In this document: piece after piece, positions 1 through 7,929 of the stretch | How positions within the stretch are numbered: position 1 is the stretch's first letter | How the letters are laid out: every line of letters begins with the position of its first letter | From: Campylobacterales bacterium | GTDB lineage: Bacteria > Campylobacterota > Campylobacteria > Campylobacterales > Thiovulaceae | Assembly: GCA_012963895.1 (NCBI GenBank) | Contig: DTUW01000104.1 | Location: 1 to 21,727 of the forward strand | DNA: 21,727 nt | Reading direction: 5' to 3' | Notes under the pieces: generated by a model | What the model saw: only the letters and a program-made list of their open reading frames with translations | Database searches by the model: none | What the model was told of the DNA's origin: nothing | Translations under genes and position numbers: made by a program

Positions 1-2016
1 TTTAGCAATATCTTTTTTCAGTAGTTTATCCAATTCCTTGAAATATTTTTTTGCCATTTTGAAATTCAATTTTGTCGCCATCTCCCGGATTGTTACTATA
101 TCACTTAGCTTTTTAGCTAACCGAAAAAGATTATCCCGATTCTGTTTGGTATTGTTTCCTTTTTCAAATATCTCTTGTTTGAGATGAACTATCCGTTCAG
201 TGTCAGATAGCTCTATTTTTTGCTGTTGCTTCTGTTTCGGCTTTGCTTTCTCTATCTTGTTCTGCTCTGCCTTCTGGCTTTTGGTCTCTTTCTGCTCTAT
301 CTTTTTCCTAATCTCCTCTACATGTTCTATTTTTTCATATTTTTCAAGCCGTTTAGCCTCTTTCTCCCAATCCTCTTTGGTTGATAAACTCTTTTCTAAT
401 GTAACCTGTTCCGATTCTACTACTCCTAATAGTTCCCAAAGTTGATGAGGTTTCTCCTCAATGATATAGAGATTCTCAGTTCCACGAGTAAAGGCTACAT
501 ATAGAGAATTGATATATATCTTGTATTGCTCTAACTCTCTATTTTCTTTATTTCTATTTCTGGAAAATTTTAACTCTTTTTCTAAATCAGATTTATTTAT
601 ACCTTGAACAATATCGCGGAACTTCTTTTGATATTTAGTAACGAAATTGAAAATTACAATATTTTTATATTCAAGCCCTTTCACTTCTTGAACCGTGAAA
701 ATTAGAGGAGTTCTAAATTTCATTTTGGCATCTCGTTTAGAAACCTCATCAAAGACTATAACAGCGAAATTGACATCATCACCCTTTTTCTCGTCAATCT
801 CTTTTATCATGGCTCTATCAGTCCAGAAAAATATTTCACCCTCAATATTTGAAACGGTGTTTATTAGATAGTTTGATTCCTTGTCTATCGAACCAAACCG
901 CAACTGCTTAATTTTCAAAAGTCTATTAGCAACCTCTGTAATAGTTTGAGAGGTTCGATAATTTTCCTTTAAGATAGATATATGTTTATCGTTCTCGGTC
1001 TTGAAAAACATCTCTTTCAATTTTGACCAAGAGAAAGCATTAGAATAGATAATCTGATTGGAATCACCAGAGAGAATGAAATCATCTCCATGTTTGAGAA
1101 TTGCATAAATTTGAGCATTGGTAAAGTCTTGAACCTCATCGATAACAATTAAATCATACCGATTAGGATTGTGAAGTTGCTCCATATTGGAATCTACAAG
1201 ATTGTTATCCTTCAAATATTTGAGATACTTGATAAATTTCTTATATACCGATGTCCTTTCATTCTCTTTAAAAAGGGATTGTTTTACACCAAGTTTTATA
1301 TATTCCTCTTCTGAAAGATATGGCTTGTCGAAAGCCATTCCCATAATGACCCCTCTAAACTCTTCAAAATATTTCTCAGCCTCTAAAATCCTATGATTTC
1401 GTGCAAATTCCTGAAACTCCTTAAAAGTTATCTCATTCTCAATATTAAAGAACTCTTGAAAAGTAGAAAAATCGACCTTAGGACAATCACAATCCTCCTG
1501 AGAGTTCTCTACAAGATATTTAGAGAGTGAAATATATAGAACTTTTTTATCACTCTTCTCCAATTGTTGCAACTTCTCAATTAGAACGGAAGTTTTTCCA
1601 CTACCCGCCGAACCAACAACAATTATAGGAGTTTGTGCATATAGAACACTCTTCTGACTTTCTGAAAAGCTAACAAACTTATTACCTATATATCTAAATG
1701 TTCTATCCTCATTGATATATATCACCTCTTCAATATGTTCAGGAAACTTGAAATCCTCTTCATCAACTTTTTTCCCTCTCAAAAATTTCGACTTTCTATA
1801 TTCGTGGTTGGGTATATATTCCAAAACGAGGATATAGGTCTCATTCTCATATTTGAGAAAGACAAAGAGCAATCTATCAGCTTGATTTACTCTAATTCTG
1901 AAATATCCAGAGTTTGAGAGTTTTTTCACTTGTGAGAAATTTTCATTCTCTAACTGTTGGAGTGTCTTCTCTAATTTCGGTTCTCTGATAAAGTCTTTAT
2001 AAAAGACCAATTTCAT
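1..2016 (-). CDS. RelE/ParE-like domain fused to SF1 (UvrD-type) helicase, 3' end outside window
   Basis: Read on the minus strand from an ATG at 2016, the frame stays open for 672 codons to the window edge, so the C-terminus is missing. Residues about 1-80 resemble a RelE/ParE toxin fold: a helical start, FRIRV at 39-43, hydrophobic strands at 49-67, and a NHEYRKSKFLR end at 70-80. The helicase core follows with Walker A GSAGSGKTS (135-143), motif II DEVQD (293-297), GDSNQ (317-321), NYRTS (352-356), motif V EVKGLE (444-449) and motif VI YVAFTRG (506-512). From about 530 the protein becomes E/K/Q-rich and probably coiled coil. AGGAG lies 7 nt before the start. UvrD-type helicases with a ParE-like N-terminus are, as I recall, known in other phyla, with unknown role. 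SF1 helicase identity is firm; the RelE call is inference from pattern. No antitoxin gene is visible upstream. Confidence 0.85.
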   Translation of the reverse strand, partial: MKLVFYKDFIREPKLEKTLQQLENENFSQVKKLSNSGYFRIRVNQADRLLFVFLKYENETYILVLEYIPNHEYRKSKFLRGKKVDEEDFKFPEHIEEVIYINEDRTFRYIGNKFVSFSESQKSVLYAQTPIIVVGSAGSGKTSVLIEKLQQLEKSDKKVLYISLSKYLVENSQEDCDCPKVDFSTFQEFFNIENEITFKEFQEFARNHRILEAEKYFEEFRGVIMGMAFDKPYLSEEEYIKLGVKQSLFKENERTSVYKKFIKYLKYLKDNNLVDSNMEQLHNPNRYDLIVIDEVQDFTNAQIYAILKHGDDFILSGDSNQIIYSNAFSWSKLKEMFFKTENDKHISILKENYRTSQTITEVANRLLKIKQLRFGSIDKESNYLINTVSNIEGEIFFWTDRAMIKEIDEKKGDDVNFAVIVFDEVSKRDAKMKFRTPLIFTVQEVKGLEYKNIVIFNFVTKYQKKFRDIVQGINKSDLEKELKFSRNRNKENRELEQYKIYINSLYVAFTRGTENLYIIEEKPHQLWELLGVVESEQVTLEKSLSTKEDWEKEAKRLEKYEKIEHVEEIRKKIEQKETKSQKAEQNKIEKAKPKQKQQQKIELSDTERIVHLKQEIFEKGNNTKQNRDNLFRLAKKLSDIVTIREMATKLNFKMAKKYFKELDKLLKKDIAK

Positions 2017-2045
2017 AGTTCAACTCCTATATATGCAATTTTCAA

Positions 2046-2051
2046 ATTCTA
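2046..2051 (-). promoter_or_regulatory. Possible -10 box for the helicase gene
   Basis: On the minus strand TAGAAT (one mismatch to TATAAT) lies 29 nt before the ATG at 2016, followed by an AGGAG ribosome binding site. No clear -35 element is present; Campylobacterota promoters often lack one. Confidence 0.35.
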
Positions 2052-2176
2052 CCAACCTTCAATCCTGATATTTCTATTTACTTCAAAACTTTCAGAAACA
2101 CCCCAAAAATAGCGGTGCTGGACATGTAGGAAAATTGCATTTTCACCCCTCCAAAATTGCCGTATATTGGAAAGTT

Positions 2177-2273
2177 TGAAAAATTTAAGTTTCGGAGCTT
2201 TTTCGATGAGGTTGGGCGACCTCATCGGGGTAGTGTTTTCTCTCTTTTTGGTATGAAAAATTTCAGTTTCGGA
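2177..2273. repeat. 20-bp imperfect direct repeat
   Basis: TGAAAAATTTMAGTTTCGGA occurs at 2177-2196 and 2254-2273 with one mismatch (A or C at position 11). The first 13 bases recur at 2511-2523. The copies flank the GATGAGGT inverted pair. Origin unknown. Confidence 0.65.
2204..2227. repeat. Inverted pair of the GATGAGGT word (9-bp perfect stem)
   Basis: CGATGAGGT at 2204-2212 and ACCTCATCG at 2219-2227 form perfect 9-bp arms around the 6-nt loop TGGGCG. It is the only intergenic pair of the 8-mer repeated across the window. No clean T-run follows on either strand, so terminator function is uncertain. In Neisseria and Haemophilus, uptake sequences are often arranged as inverted pairs between genes. 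Confidence 0.85.
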
Positions 2274-2302
2274 AAGATTTTGGAAAATATTTCCACTTTT
2301 GG

Positions 2303-2339
2303 AGGTCTATATCTGAAAATAGATTTAGGATATAGACCT
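2303..2339. repeat. 11-bp inverted repeat between genes
   Basis: AGGTCTATATC at 2303-2313 is perfectly complementary to GATATAGACCT at 2329-2339, with a 15-nt spacer. It could form a stem-loop in RNA from either strand or bind a dimeric protein. It is unrelated to the neighbouring GATGAGGT pair and no T-run follows. Confidence 0.75.
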
Positions 2340-2574
2340 AAAAATATCTTTCAAATTTCCAAATTCCAAATTTTTATCCCCCTATACGATTTTGATACAA
2401 AATTTTCTGGAATGCCCGAAAATGCGGATTAAGGAAAAAGGAGTATTTTTCAGGGATTTCGAGTAGATTTGGGGCATGTTTTCCAATTTTGTAACCAAAA
2501 ACAAATTAGTTGAAAAATTTAAGGATTGAAATATTAGATATATATTTACAAATATTTTGTAAGAATATTTTTAG

Positions 2575-2596
2575 ATAGGAGCAGAACCGCCCCTAT
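2575..2596 (-). terminator. Hairpin just after hemN, possible terminator
   Basis: In the minus-strand transcript, ATAGGGGC and GCTCCTAT form an 8-bp stem with one G-U pair and a 6-nt loop, starting 5 nt after the hemN stop codon. The following RNA is A/U-rich (CUAAAAAUAUUCUU) but lacks a clean U-run, so termination is plausible, not certain. Confidence 0.5.
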
Positions 2597-2601
2597 TGAG
2601 A

Positions 2602-3978
2602 TTAGATAGTTTTACTAAATACCTTTTTACTATCGCGATACTTTTTCATATAGCCATCAAAGACCATAGCAATATTTCGAATTATCATCGAACCCGTTAA
2701 AGATATATCTATTTTCTTATCATCGATTTTCAAAATTCCACTATCTACAAAAGTTTTAAGCTCTTCCACCTCATCGCGGAAATAGTCAAAGAAATTTATT
2801 GAATGTCGTTGGTTGAATCTCTCTATATTCAATTTGAAATTGCTCATCAACTCCATAATTACATCTTTTCTAATATAGTCGTCGTCTGAAAGCTTGACCC
2901 CGCGAAATATAGGCAATTCACCTCTATCTAATGCACTCTCATAAGATTTCATGTCTTTGAAGTTCTGAATATAGTATCTCTCTCCATTTCCAATCGATGT
3001 AAGACCTATACCTATTAGTTGAGTTCCCCCCTTAGTTGTATATCCTTGAAAGTTCCGATGCAACTCCCCTTTTTCAATAGCTCTAAATAGTTCGTCGTCC
3101 TCTTTTGCGAAATGGTCCATTCCCACCATCTTATAACCGTTGCTAGTTAGATAGTCAATTGTCTTTTTAAATATCTTCAACTTCTCTGATGGGTGGGGTA
3201 GGGTCGTTTCGTCTATCTTTCTCATAGTCTTCATCAACCAAGGGACATGGGCATAGTTGAAGACGGCTAACCTATCTGGGTCAAGTTTTAGAGTTTCTCT
3301 AAGAGTGTTGGAAAAACTTTCTAAGGATTGATAAGGTAATCCATAGATGAGGTCGATATTGATAGATTGCACTCCATATTTTCGGGCAAGTTGAACACTT
3401 TGGAGGACTATATCAAAGGGTTGAACTCTATGGACAGCCTTTTGAACCTCTTCATCAAAGTCCTGAACTCCAAAACTGATACGATTGAATCCGTTTTCTG
3501 TCAGAACTTTCGCCTGTTCTTCATTGAAATAGCGGGGGTCAATTTCGCAACTGATTTCACTATCTTTGGAGAAGTTGGGAAAGTGAGATTTTATCGCCTC
3601 TATTATCTCCTCTAACTCGTCGGCGGTGAAAAATGTAGGAGTTCCCCCTCCAAAATGGAGTTGGACAACTTCGCGAGAGGTATCGAGATAGTTAGAGAGA
3701 ATATCCAGCTCTCTTTTTAAATAGTCTATATATCTAACTCGCTTTTCAGCCTTGGAGGTATAAACCACATTACACCCACAAAAATAACAGGCACTCCTAC
3801 AAAAAGGGAGGTGGAAATAGAGGGAGAGGGGGGCGGTGGAGCTTTTCAACTCCTTGAAATACTGCTCCTTCACCTCTGGACTATCTCTAAACTCAACCGC
3901 TGTTGGATAGCTGGTATATCTTGGACCCGGTTTAGAAAACTTAGCTATCTTCTCAAAGTCTATATTTTCTAACACCAT
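2602..3978 (-). CDS. hemN: Oxygen-independent coproporphyrinogen III oxidase (radical SAM)
   Basis: HemN converts coproporphyrinogen III to protoporphyrinogen IX by radical-SAM chemistry in haem synthesis without oxygen. Residues 18-25 hold GPRYTSYP, typical of HemN. The iron-sulfur motif CxxxCxxCxC lies at C60, C64, C67 and C69, followed by HFGGGTPTF for SAM binding. The length of 458 aa matches the family. The ATG at 3978 overlaps the purL TGA by one base (TGATG), which implies translational coupling; a TTG one codon earlier is a less likely start. It is the last gene of a thiF-like, purL, hemN run and is followed by a hairpin. A true HemN rather than the haem chaperone HemW is supported by length and by the fourth cysteine right after the cluster motif. 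Confidence 0.95.
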   Translation of the reverse strand: MVLENIDFEKIAKFSKPGPRYTSYPTAVEFRDSPEVKEQYFKELKSSTAPLSLYFHLPFCRSACYFCGCNVVYTSKAEKRVRYIDYLKRELDILSNYLDTSREVVQLHFGGGTPTFFTADELEEIIEAIKSHFPNFSKDSEISCEIDPRYFNEEQAKVLTENGFNRISFGVQDFDEEVQKAVHRVQPFDIVLQSVQLARKYGVQSINIDLIYGLPYQSLESFSNTLRETLKLDPDRLAVFNYAHVPWLMKTMRKIDETTLPHPSEKLKIFKKTIDYLTSNGYKMVGMDHFAKEDDELFRAIEKGELHRNFQGYTTKGGTQLIGIGLTSIGNGERYYIQNFKDMKSYESALDRGELPIFRGVKLSDDDYIRKDVIMELMSNFKLNIERFNQRHSINFFDYFRDEVEELKTFVDSGILKIDDKKIDISLTGSMIIRNIAMVFDGYMKKYRDSKKVFSKTI

Positions 3979-6197
3979 CAATCCTCTTTGTGGATAATCT
4001 TTTCAAAAGTATTGAAATATATATCTTGTAACTTATCCATCTCCACCGAAATATCATCTATCTCAAACTTATCACTATTTCCAACCTCTCCAAGTTTTGT
4101 AACTGAAATATCGAAACTCTTCACAAACTCTAAGAACTCTTTTTCTCTCTCTTGTTTCACCTCTACAATAGCTCTTGAAAAGGTTTCAGAGAAGATATTC
4201 AGCCCCATATCTGGCTTAGTCGAAAATCCAAAACCGCTAATAGCTGAAACTTTGGCAAGAGCGATAGCCAATCCTCCAACATTTACATCTTTTGCAGAAG
4301 CTAGATAGCCTTTTCTATTCCCCTCTATTACTACATTCCATAGCTCTAACTCTTTGCGATAGTCGATTTCTGGAAGAGTTCCCGCAACCTCATCATATAG
4401 AACTTTCAGATATAGACTACCTCCAAACTCCGATTTGGTCTCTTTTCCAATAAGATAGACAGGATTACCCTTTTTCTGCCAAACAGATGGTAAAACTCTA
4501 TTTTGGTCTTCATTCACTCCAACCATAGCGATAGAAGGGGTTGGAAATATGGAAACTCCATCAGTCTCATTGTATAGAGAGACATTCCCACTAACAACAG
4601 GGGTAGATAGCTCTTTACAAGCCTCCTTTATTCCATAGGTCGATTCTGCAAACTGCCACATAACTTCTGGGTTTTCAGGATTACCAAAATTGAGGCAGTC
4701 GGTGATAGCTTTTGGAACAGCTCCCGACATAGCCACATTTCTACCACTCTCCATAACGGCAGCAGACGAACCTCCCTTAGGGTCGATATAGCAATATCTC
4801 GGATTGCAATCGGTGCTAATAGCTAAGGCTTTTCCATTCTCTTTCACTCTAATAACTGAGGCATCAAGTTGGCCACCCCGTTTGATAGTATTGGTCTGAA
4901 CCATCGAATCATACTGCTCATATATCCAACTCTTATCGACAACCTCAACCGATGAAAATAGTTTTATAAATGCCTCTTGATTTGGAGTAGTCCCGAAGCC
5001 TTCTGGTAGTTTGGAGATGGTTTCAAGATATTTAGGTCTTTGGATAGGTCTATCTGCTAATGGACACTCGCTAGATATAGGAGCTACTGGAATATCTGCC
5101 ACCTTCTCACCCTGCCAAAATATCTCCATTCGTCCAGAGTCGGTAACCTCTCCAATCACAACTGCATCAAGTTCCCATTTATGGAAAATCTCAATTAGCT
5201 TATCCTCTGTCCCCTTCTTTGCACAGATAAGCATTCGCTCCTGCGATTCAGAGAGCATAAATTCATAGGGTTGCATGTTCTCTTCACGGGCTGGAACTTT
5301 GGACAGGTCGAGCCTCATTCCGCTACCAGCTCTATCTGCCATCTCAAAACTCGATGAGGTCAGCCCCGCAGCCCCCATATCTTGAATACCAATAATATAG
5401 TCTGTTTGAAATGCTTCTAAACAGGCTTCTAAGAGAAGTTTTTCAGTGAAAGGGTCTCCAACTTGAACGGTCGGGCGGAGTGATTTACTCTCTTCATTGA
5501 AACTATCGGAACTCATAACCGCCCCACCAAGTCCATCGCGACCAGTTTTAGAACCTACATATATTACAGGGTTTCCTACTCCTTCGGCTCGACCATAGAA
5601 TATTTCATCAGCCTTAGCTATTCCAAGATTGAAAGCATTTACCAATATATTGCCGTTGTAGCAACTATCAAAAGAGGTTTCCCCTCCAATTGTTGGAACA
5701 CCCATGGAGTTTCCATATCCTGAAATACCAGCCACTACCCCTTTTACTAAATGTCTTTGGTATTTGCCAACCTCATCGTCTCGGGTAATATCTCCAAATC
5801 TGAGAGAGTCCAGACTAGCAACAGGTCTCGCCCCCATTGTAAAAACATCTCTCAAAATTCCTCCAACTCCCGTTGCTGCCCCTTGATAGGGTTCTATATA
5901 GCTTGGGTGGTTGTGGCTCTCCATTTTGAAGACGGCAGCCATTCCATCTCCAATATCAATAACTCCTGCATTTTCTCCGGGACCTTGAATAACCCATTCA
6001 GCCTCTGTTGGAAATCCTGAAAGATATTTACGAGATGATTTATAGGAGCAGTGTTCGCTCCACATAGCTGAGAATATCCCTATCTCTAATAGGTTTGGTT
6101 CTCTTCCCAGAATTCTTTTGATATGTTCGTAGTCGTCCAGTGTCAATTTATGATTTTTTAGAACCTCTTCTATATTGTCTAATGGTCTATTTTCCAA
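3978..6197 (-). CDS. purL: Phosphoribosylformylglycinamidine synthase subunit II
   Basis: PurL catalyses the ATP- and glutamine-dependent FGAR to FGAM step of purine synthesis in the cytoplasm. At 739 aa it is the small type, which works with separate PurS and PurQ partners; neither is in this window. Visible landmarks are MWSEHCSYKSSR near residue 45, the catalytic-region MESHNHPSYIEPYQGAATG near 92-110, and QDMGAAGLTSSS near 272. The start is TTG, preceded by AGGCGGA at about 5 nt. It follows the ThiF-like gene after 45 bp and overlaps hemN by one base, so the three probably share a transcript. Nothing is missing from the frame. Confidence 0.96.
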   Translation of the reverse strand: MENRPLDNIEEVLKNHKLTLDDYEHIKRILGREPNLLEIGIFSAMWSEHCSYKSSRKYLSGFPTEAEWVIQGPGENAGVIDIGDGMAAVFKMESHNHPSYIEPYQGAATGVGGILRDVFTMGARPVASLDSLRFGDITRDDEVGKYQRHLVKGVVAGISGYGNSMGVPTIGGETSFDSCYNGNILVNAFNLGIAKADEIFYGRAEGVGNPVIYVGSKTGRDGLGGAVMSSDSFNEESKSLRPTVQVGDPFTEKLLLEACLEAFQTDYIIGIQDMGAAGLTSSSFEMADRAGSGMRLDLSKVPAREENMQPYEFMLSESQERMLICAKKGTEDKLIEIFHKWELDAVVIGEVTDSGRMEIFWQGEKVADIPVAPISSECPLADRPIQRPKYLETISKLPEGFGTTPNQEAFIKLFSSVEVVDKSWIYEQYDSMVQTNTIKRGGQLDASVIRVKENGKALAISTDCNPRYCYIDPKGGSSAAVMESGRNVAMSGAVPKAITDCLNFGNPENPEVMWQFAESTYGIKEACKELSTPVVSGNVSLYNETDGVSIFPTPSIAMVGVNEDQNRVLPSVWQKKGNPVYLIGKETKSEFGGSLYLKVLYDEVAGTLPEIDYRKELELWNVVIEGNRKGYLASAKDVNVGGLAIALAKVSAISGFGFSTKPDMGLNIFSETFSRAIVEVKQEREKEFLEFVKSFDISVTKLGEVGNSDKFEIDDISVEMDKLQDIYFNTFEKIIHKED

Positions 6198-6242
6198 TTT
6201 TTCCGCCTATATAGTAAATTTTCAAATAATTCTATCCAATAG

Positions 6243-6914
6243 CTAAATTGGCATTTTGAAATGTTGTATCTGAAATTTACCCGAACTATCGAACGAGAGA
6301 AGATAGAGAATATCTCTCTCAACCTCATCACCTAAAAGATACTTCAATCCTAAATTTGCTTGAAAAGAGGCGACCATCATCACTATTGGAGTGGCTACAC
6401 CTCCGGGCTTGTGTTTTGCAGTTTGGAAACTTTGGAAGGAGCTTTTTTCAAATAGGCAGACTTGACCATAGAACTCCTCCACCGAACCATAAACCCAAGG
6501 GGTGTTGGTCTGTTTGGAATAGCTATCTATCTCTTTTCTCGTTTCAAAATTATCAGTAGCATCAAAGACAATATCAAACTTTCGATTTTGGATAGTTTCT
6601 AAAAATGTTTCAAATTTGTAGGTGTAACTTTCTATCTCTGTCCAGTTAGAACGGGCTTGAATAGTATCTCTCACTATGTCAGCCTTCTTTTTCCCTTCAT
6701 GTTCCAATTTAAAAGCTATTTGACGATGGATATTGTGGATAGCAACCTCATCAAAATCTACAATAGTGATTTTTCTCAATCCGATTGAACCGAGAGCAAA
6801 GGCGAGGGAGCTACCCAATCCACCAGCTCCAACTATCAAGATTTCTTTTTCTGCCAATAGTTTCTGTTTCTCCAATCCCCAAAGCTCTATCTGTCTTCTA
6901 AAATAGTTTTCCAA
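6243..6914 (-). CDS. ThiF/MoeB/HesA-family adenylyltransferase (E1-like)
   Basis: This 223-residue protein has the E1-like fold that adenylates the C-terminus of a ubiquitin-like sulfur carrier such as ThiS or MoaD. It shows the nucleotide motif GAGGLGSS (29-36), DFDEVAIHNIHRQ (53-65) with the family Asn/Arg/Gln, FDATDNFETR (117-126) and VYGSVEEFYGQV (141-152). Only one cysteine (C153) is present, so the zinc-binding CxxC pairs common in MoeB and ThiF are absent. Thiamine versus molybdopterin cannot be decided; no carrier protein gene is adjacent. The TTG start is supported by GGAGGAG 5 nt upstream; a nearby ATG is out of frame. It diverges from flgB across a 78-bp gap. Confidence 0.85.
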   Translation of the reverse strand: MENYFRRQIELWGLEKQKLLAEKEILIVGAGGLGSSLAFALGSIGLRKITIVDFDEVAIHNIHRQIAFKLEHEGKKKADIVRDTIQARSNWTEIESYTYKFETFLETIQNRKFDIVFDATDNFETRKEIDSYSKQTNTPWVYGSVEEFYGQVCLFEKSSFQSFQTAKHKPGGVATPIVMMVASFQANLGLKYLLGDEVERDILYLLSFDSSGKFQIQHFKMPI

Positions 6915-6951
6915 CTCTTCTCCTCCATTTTGGGCTATCTATGGACGATTT

Positions 6952-6966
6952 TACCTAAGTTAGGTA
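6952..6966. promoter_or_regulatory. 15-bp palindrome between divergent genes, operator candidate
   Basis: TACCTAA and TTAGGTA form perfect 7-bp arms around one central G. The palindrome sits in the 78-bp gap between the divergent ThiF-like gene and flgB, 26 bp before the flgB ATG and just upstream of a TAGAAT (6965-6970) that could be a -10 box. Binding protein unknown. Confidence 0.5.
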
Positions 6967-6992
6967 GAATAGAAAGAATAAGGAGGTATCAA

Positions 6993-7418
6993 ATGGAAAT
7001 AGGGAAAGCTCATAACTTTATGGTTTCGGCTCTCAATAGTAGAGCTACCCGGCAAAAACTGATAGCAAGTAATATTGCAAATATAGATACTCCATTCTAT
7101 CGACCGCGAGATGTTGCATTTGAGAAAGCTCTATCCGATGAGGTTAAAAAGAGTTTTGGAATGGAGAAAGATGATGAGTTGCGATTGGCTCAAACATCAC
7201 CTAATCACTTAGAGGGAGAACTGGAATCTCCTGAAAAACCAACACTTTTTTTTAGAGATGGACACGGAGCGAGAAACGATGGTAATAGTGTGGATTTAGA
7301 TGTAGAGACCACTGAAATGAGTAAAAATATGGTAATGTATAAAGCAGTAGTATCTAGTTTGAGAAAAGAATCGGCTATTTTCCGCTCGGTAATATCTGCA
7401 TCTGAAAAATTGAACTAG
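6993..7418 (+). CDS. flgB: Flagellar basal-body rod protein FlgB
   Basis: FlgB is a proximal rod subunit of the flagellar basal body, exported by the flagellar type III system into the periplasm. The 141-residue product starts MEIGKAHNFM and carries the rod-family motif SNIANIDTPFYR (26-37) in the N-terminal helix, with the usual C-terminal heptad region (MVMYKAVVSSLRKE) for assembly. I choose the ATG at 6993 because AGGAGGT lies 6 nt upstream; the frame extends back to a TTG at 6930 but that part resembles no FlgB. It leads the flgB-flgC-fliE operon, the classical order. One GATGAGGT copy lies at 7137. Confidence 0.95.
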   Translation: MEIGKAHNFMVSALNSRATRQKLIASNIANIDTPFYRPRDVAFEKALSDEVKKSFGMEKDDELRLAQTSPNHLEGELESPEKPTLFFRDGHGARNDGNSVDLDVETTEMSKNMVMYKAVVSSLRKESAIFRSVISASEKLN

Positions 7419-7427
7419 GAGTTTTCT

Positions 7428-7919
7428 ATGGGATTTTTATCAAATTTTGATATTAATGGTTACGGACTTTCTGCTCAGAGAACCAGAATAAATGTAATCA
7501 GTTCAAATATTGCAAATGCTCAAACTACCCGAACCGATGAGGGGGGACCCTATCGGAGAAGAGAGGTGGTATTCAAGGCGGTAAATTTCGACAAGATGCT
7601 AAATAGCCAACTCGAAGAAAATTCGGCTATGTTGAGATATGAAGACCCACTAGATGAAGGAGATTGGGGAAAGAAGGCATCACCTCCTATAATGAGTGTA
7701 GTAGTGGATAAGATAGTGAGAGATGATAGTGAGCCAAAGATGAAATATGACCCATCTCACCCTGATGCCGATAGCAAAGGGTATGTGGCATATCCAAATA
7801 TCAATCCAGTGGTTGAAATGGCAGATTTGATAGAGGCTACCAGAGCATATCAGGCAAATGTGTCGGCTGTTCAGACTTCTAAAAATATGGCTGAAAGTGC
7901 CTTATCACTAATGAGTTAA
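7428..7919 (+). CDS. flgC: Flagellar basal-body rod protein FlgC
   Basis: FlgC is the second proximal rod subunit. The 163-residue product has the N-terminal rod motif ISSNIANAQTTRT (25-37), PYRRREVVF following it, and the C-terminal signature NPVVEMADLIEATRAYQAN, all typical of FlgC. It starts 9 bp after flgB with AGGAG upstream and precedes fliE by 10 bp. Codons 36-39 carry GATGAGGG, the only copy of GATGAGG in the window not followed by T, next to a run of six G. Confidence 0.96.
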   Translation: MGFLSNFDINGYGLSAQRTRINVISSNIANAQTTRTDEGGPYRRREVVFKAVNFDKMLNSQLEENSAMLRYEDPLDEGDWGKKASPPIMSVVVDKIVRDDSEPKMKYDPSHPDADSKGYVAYPNINPVVEMADLIEATRAYQANVSAVQTSKNMAESALSLMS

Positions 7920-7929
7920 AGGAGGATAG

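Larger units (their letters stand above)
2017..2601. other. Repeat-rich intergenic region without a convincing gene
   Basis: This 585-bp gap separates hemN from the helicase gene. A 91-codon frame at 2157-2432 begins with TTG, lacks a Shine-Dalgarno sequence and resembles no family, so I do not call it. The gap holds an inverted pair of the window-wide 8-mer (2204-2227), an 11-bp inverted repeat (2303-2339), a 20-bp direct repeat (2177-2196 and 2254-2273, one mismatch) with a shorter third copy at 2511-2523, and a hairpin just after hemN (2575-2596). A TAGAAT box at 2046-2051 on the minus strand, about 30 nt before the helicase ATG, could be its -10 element. Confidence 0.6.

Noticed and set aside
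200..445. Plus-strand frame opposite the helicase gene
   Set aside because: Ser/Phe/Cys-rich shadow of the Glu/Lys/Gln-rich tail on the minus strand; the minus frame is open for 672 codons with helicase motifs.
2157..2432. 91-codon frame in the gap between hemN and the helicase gene
   Set aside because: TTG start without ribosome binding site, covers the hairpin-forming repeats, and the product resembles no family; it reads as chance coding.
6946..6951. CGATTT as a sigma-28 -10 box for flgB
   Set aside because: No TAAAG-type -35 sequence at the right distance upstream; flgB is not normally a sigma-28 gene.
6930..6992. Upstream extension of flgB to a TTG at 6930
   Set aside because: The added 21 residues match no FlgB, and a strong AGGAGGT lies 6 nt before the ATG at 6993.
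7541..7546. Runs of six G in flgC and in hemN (about 3827) as phase-variable tracts
   Set aside because: Too short compared with the 8-12 G tracts that vary in Campylobacter, and both genes are housekeeping.
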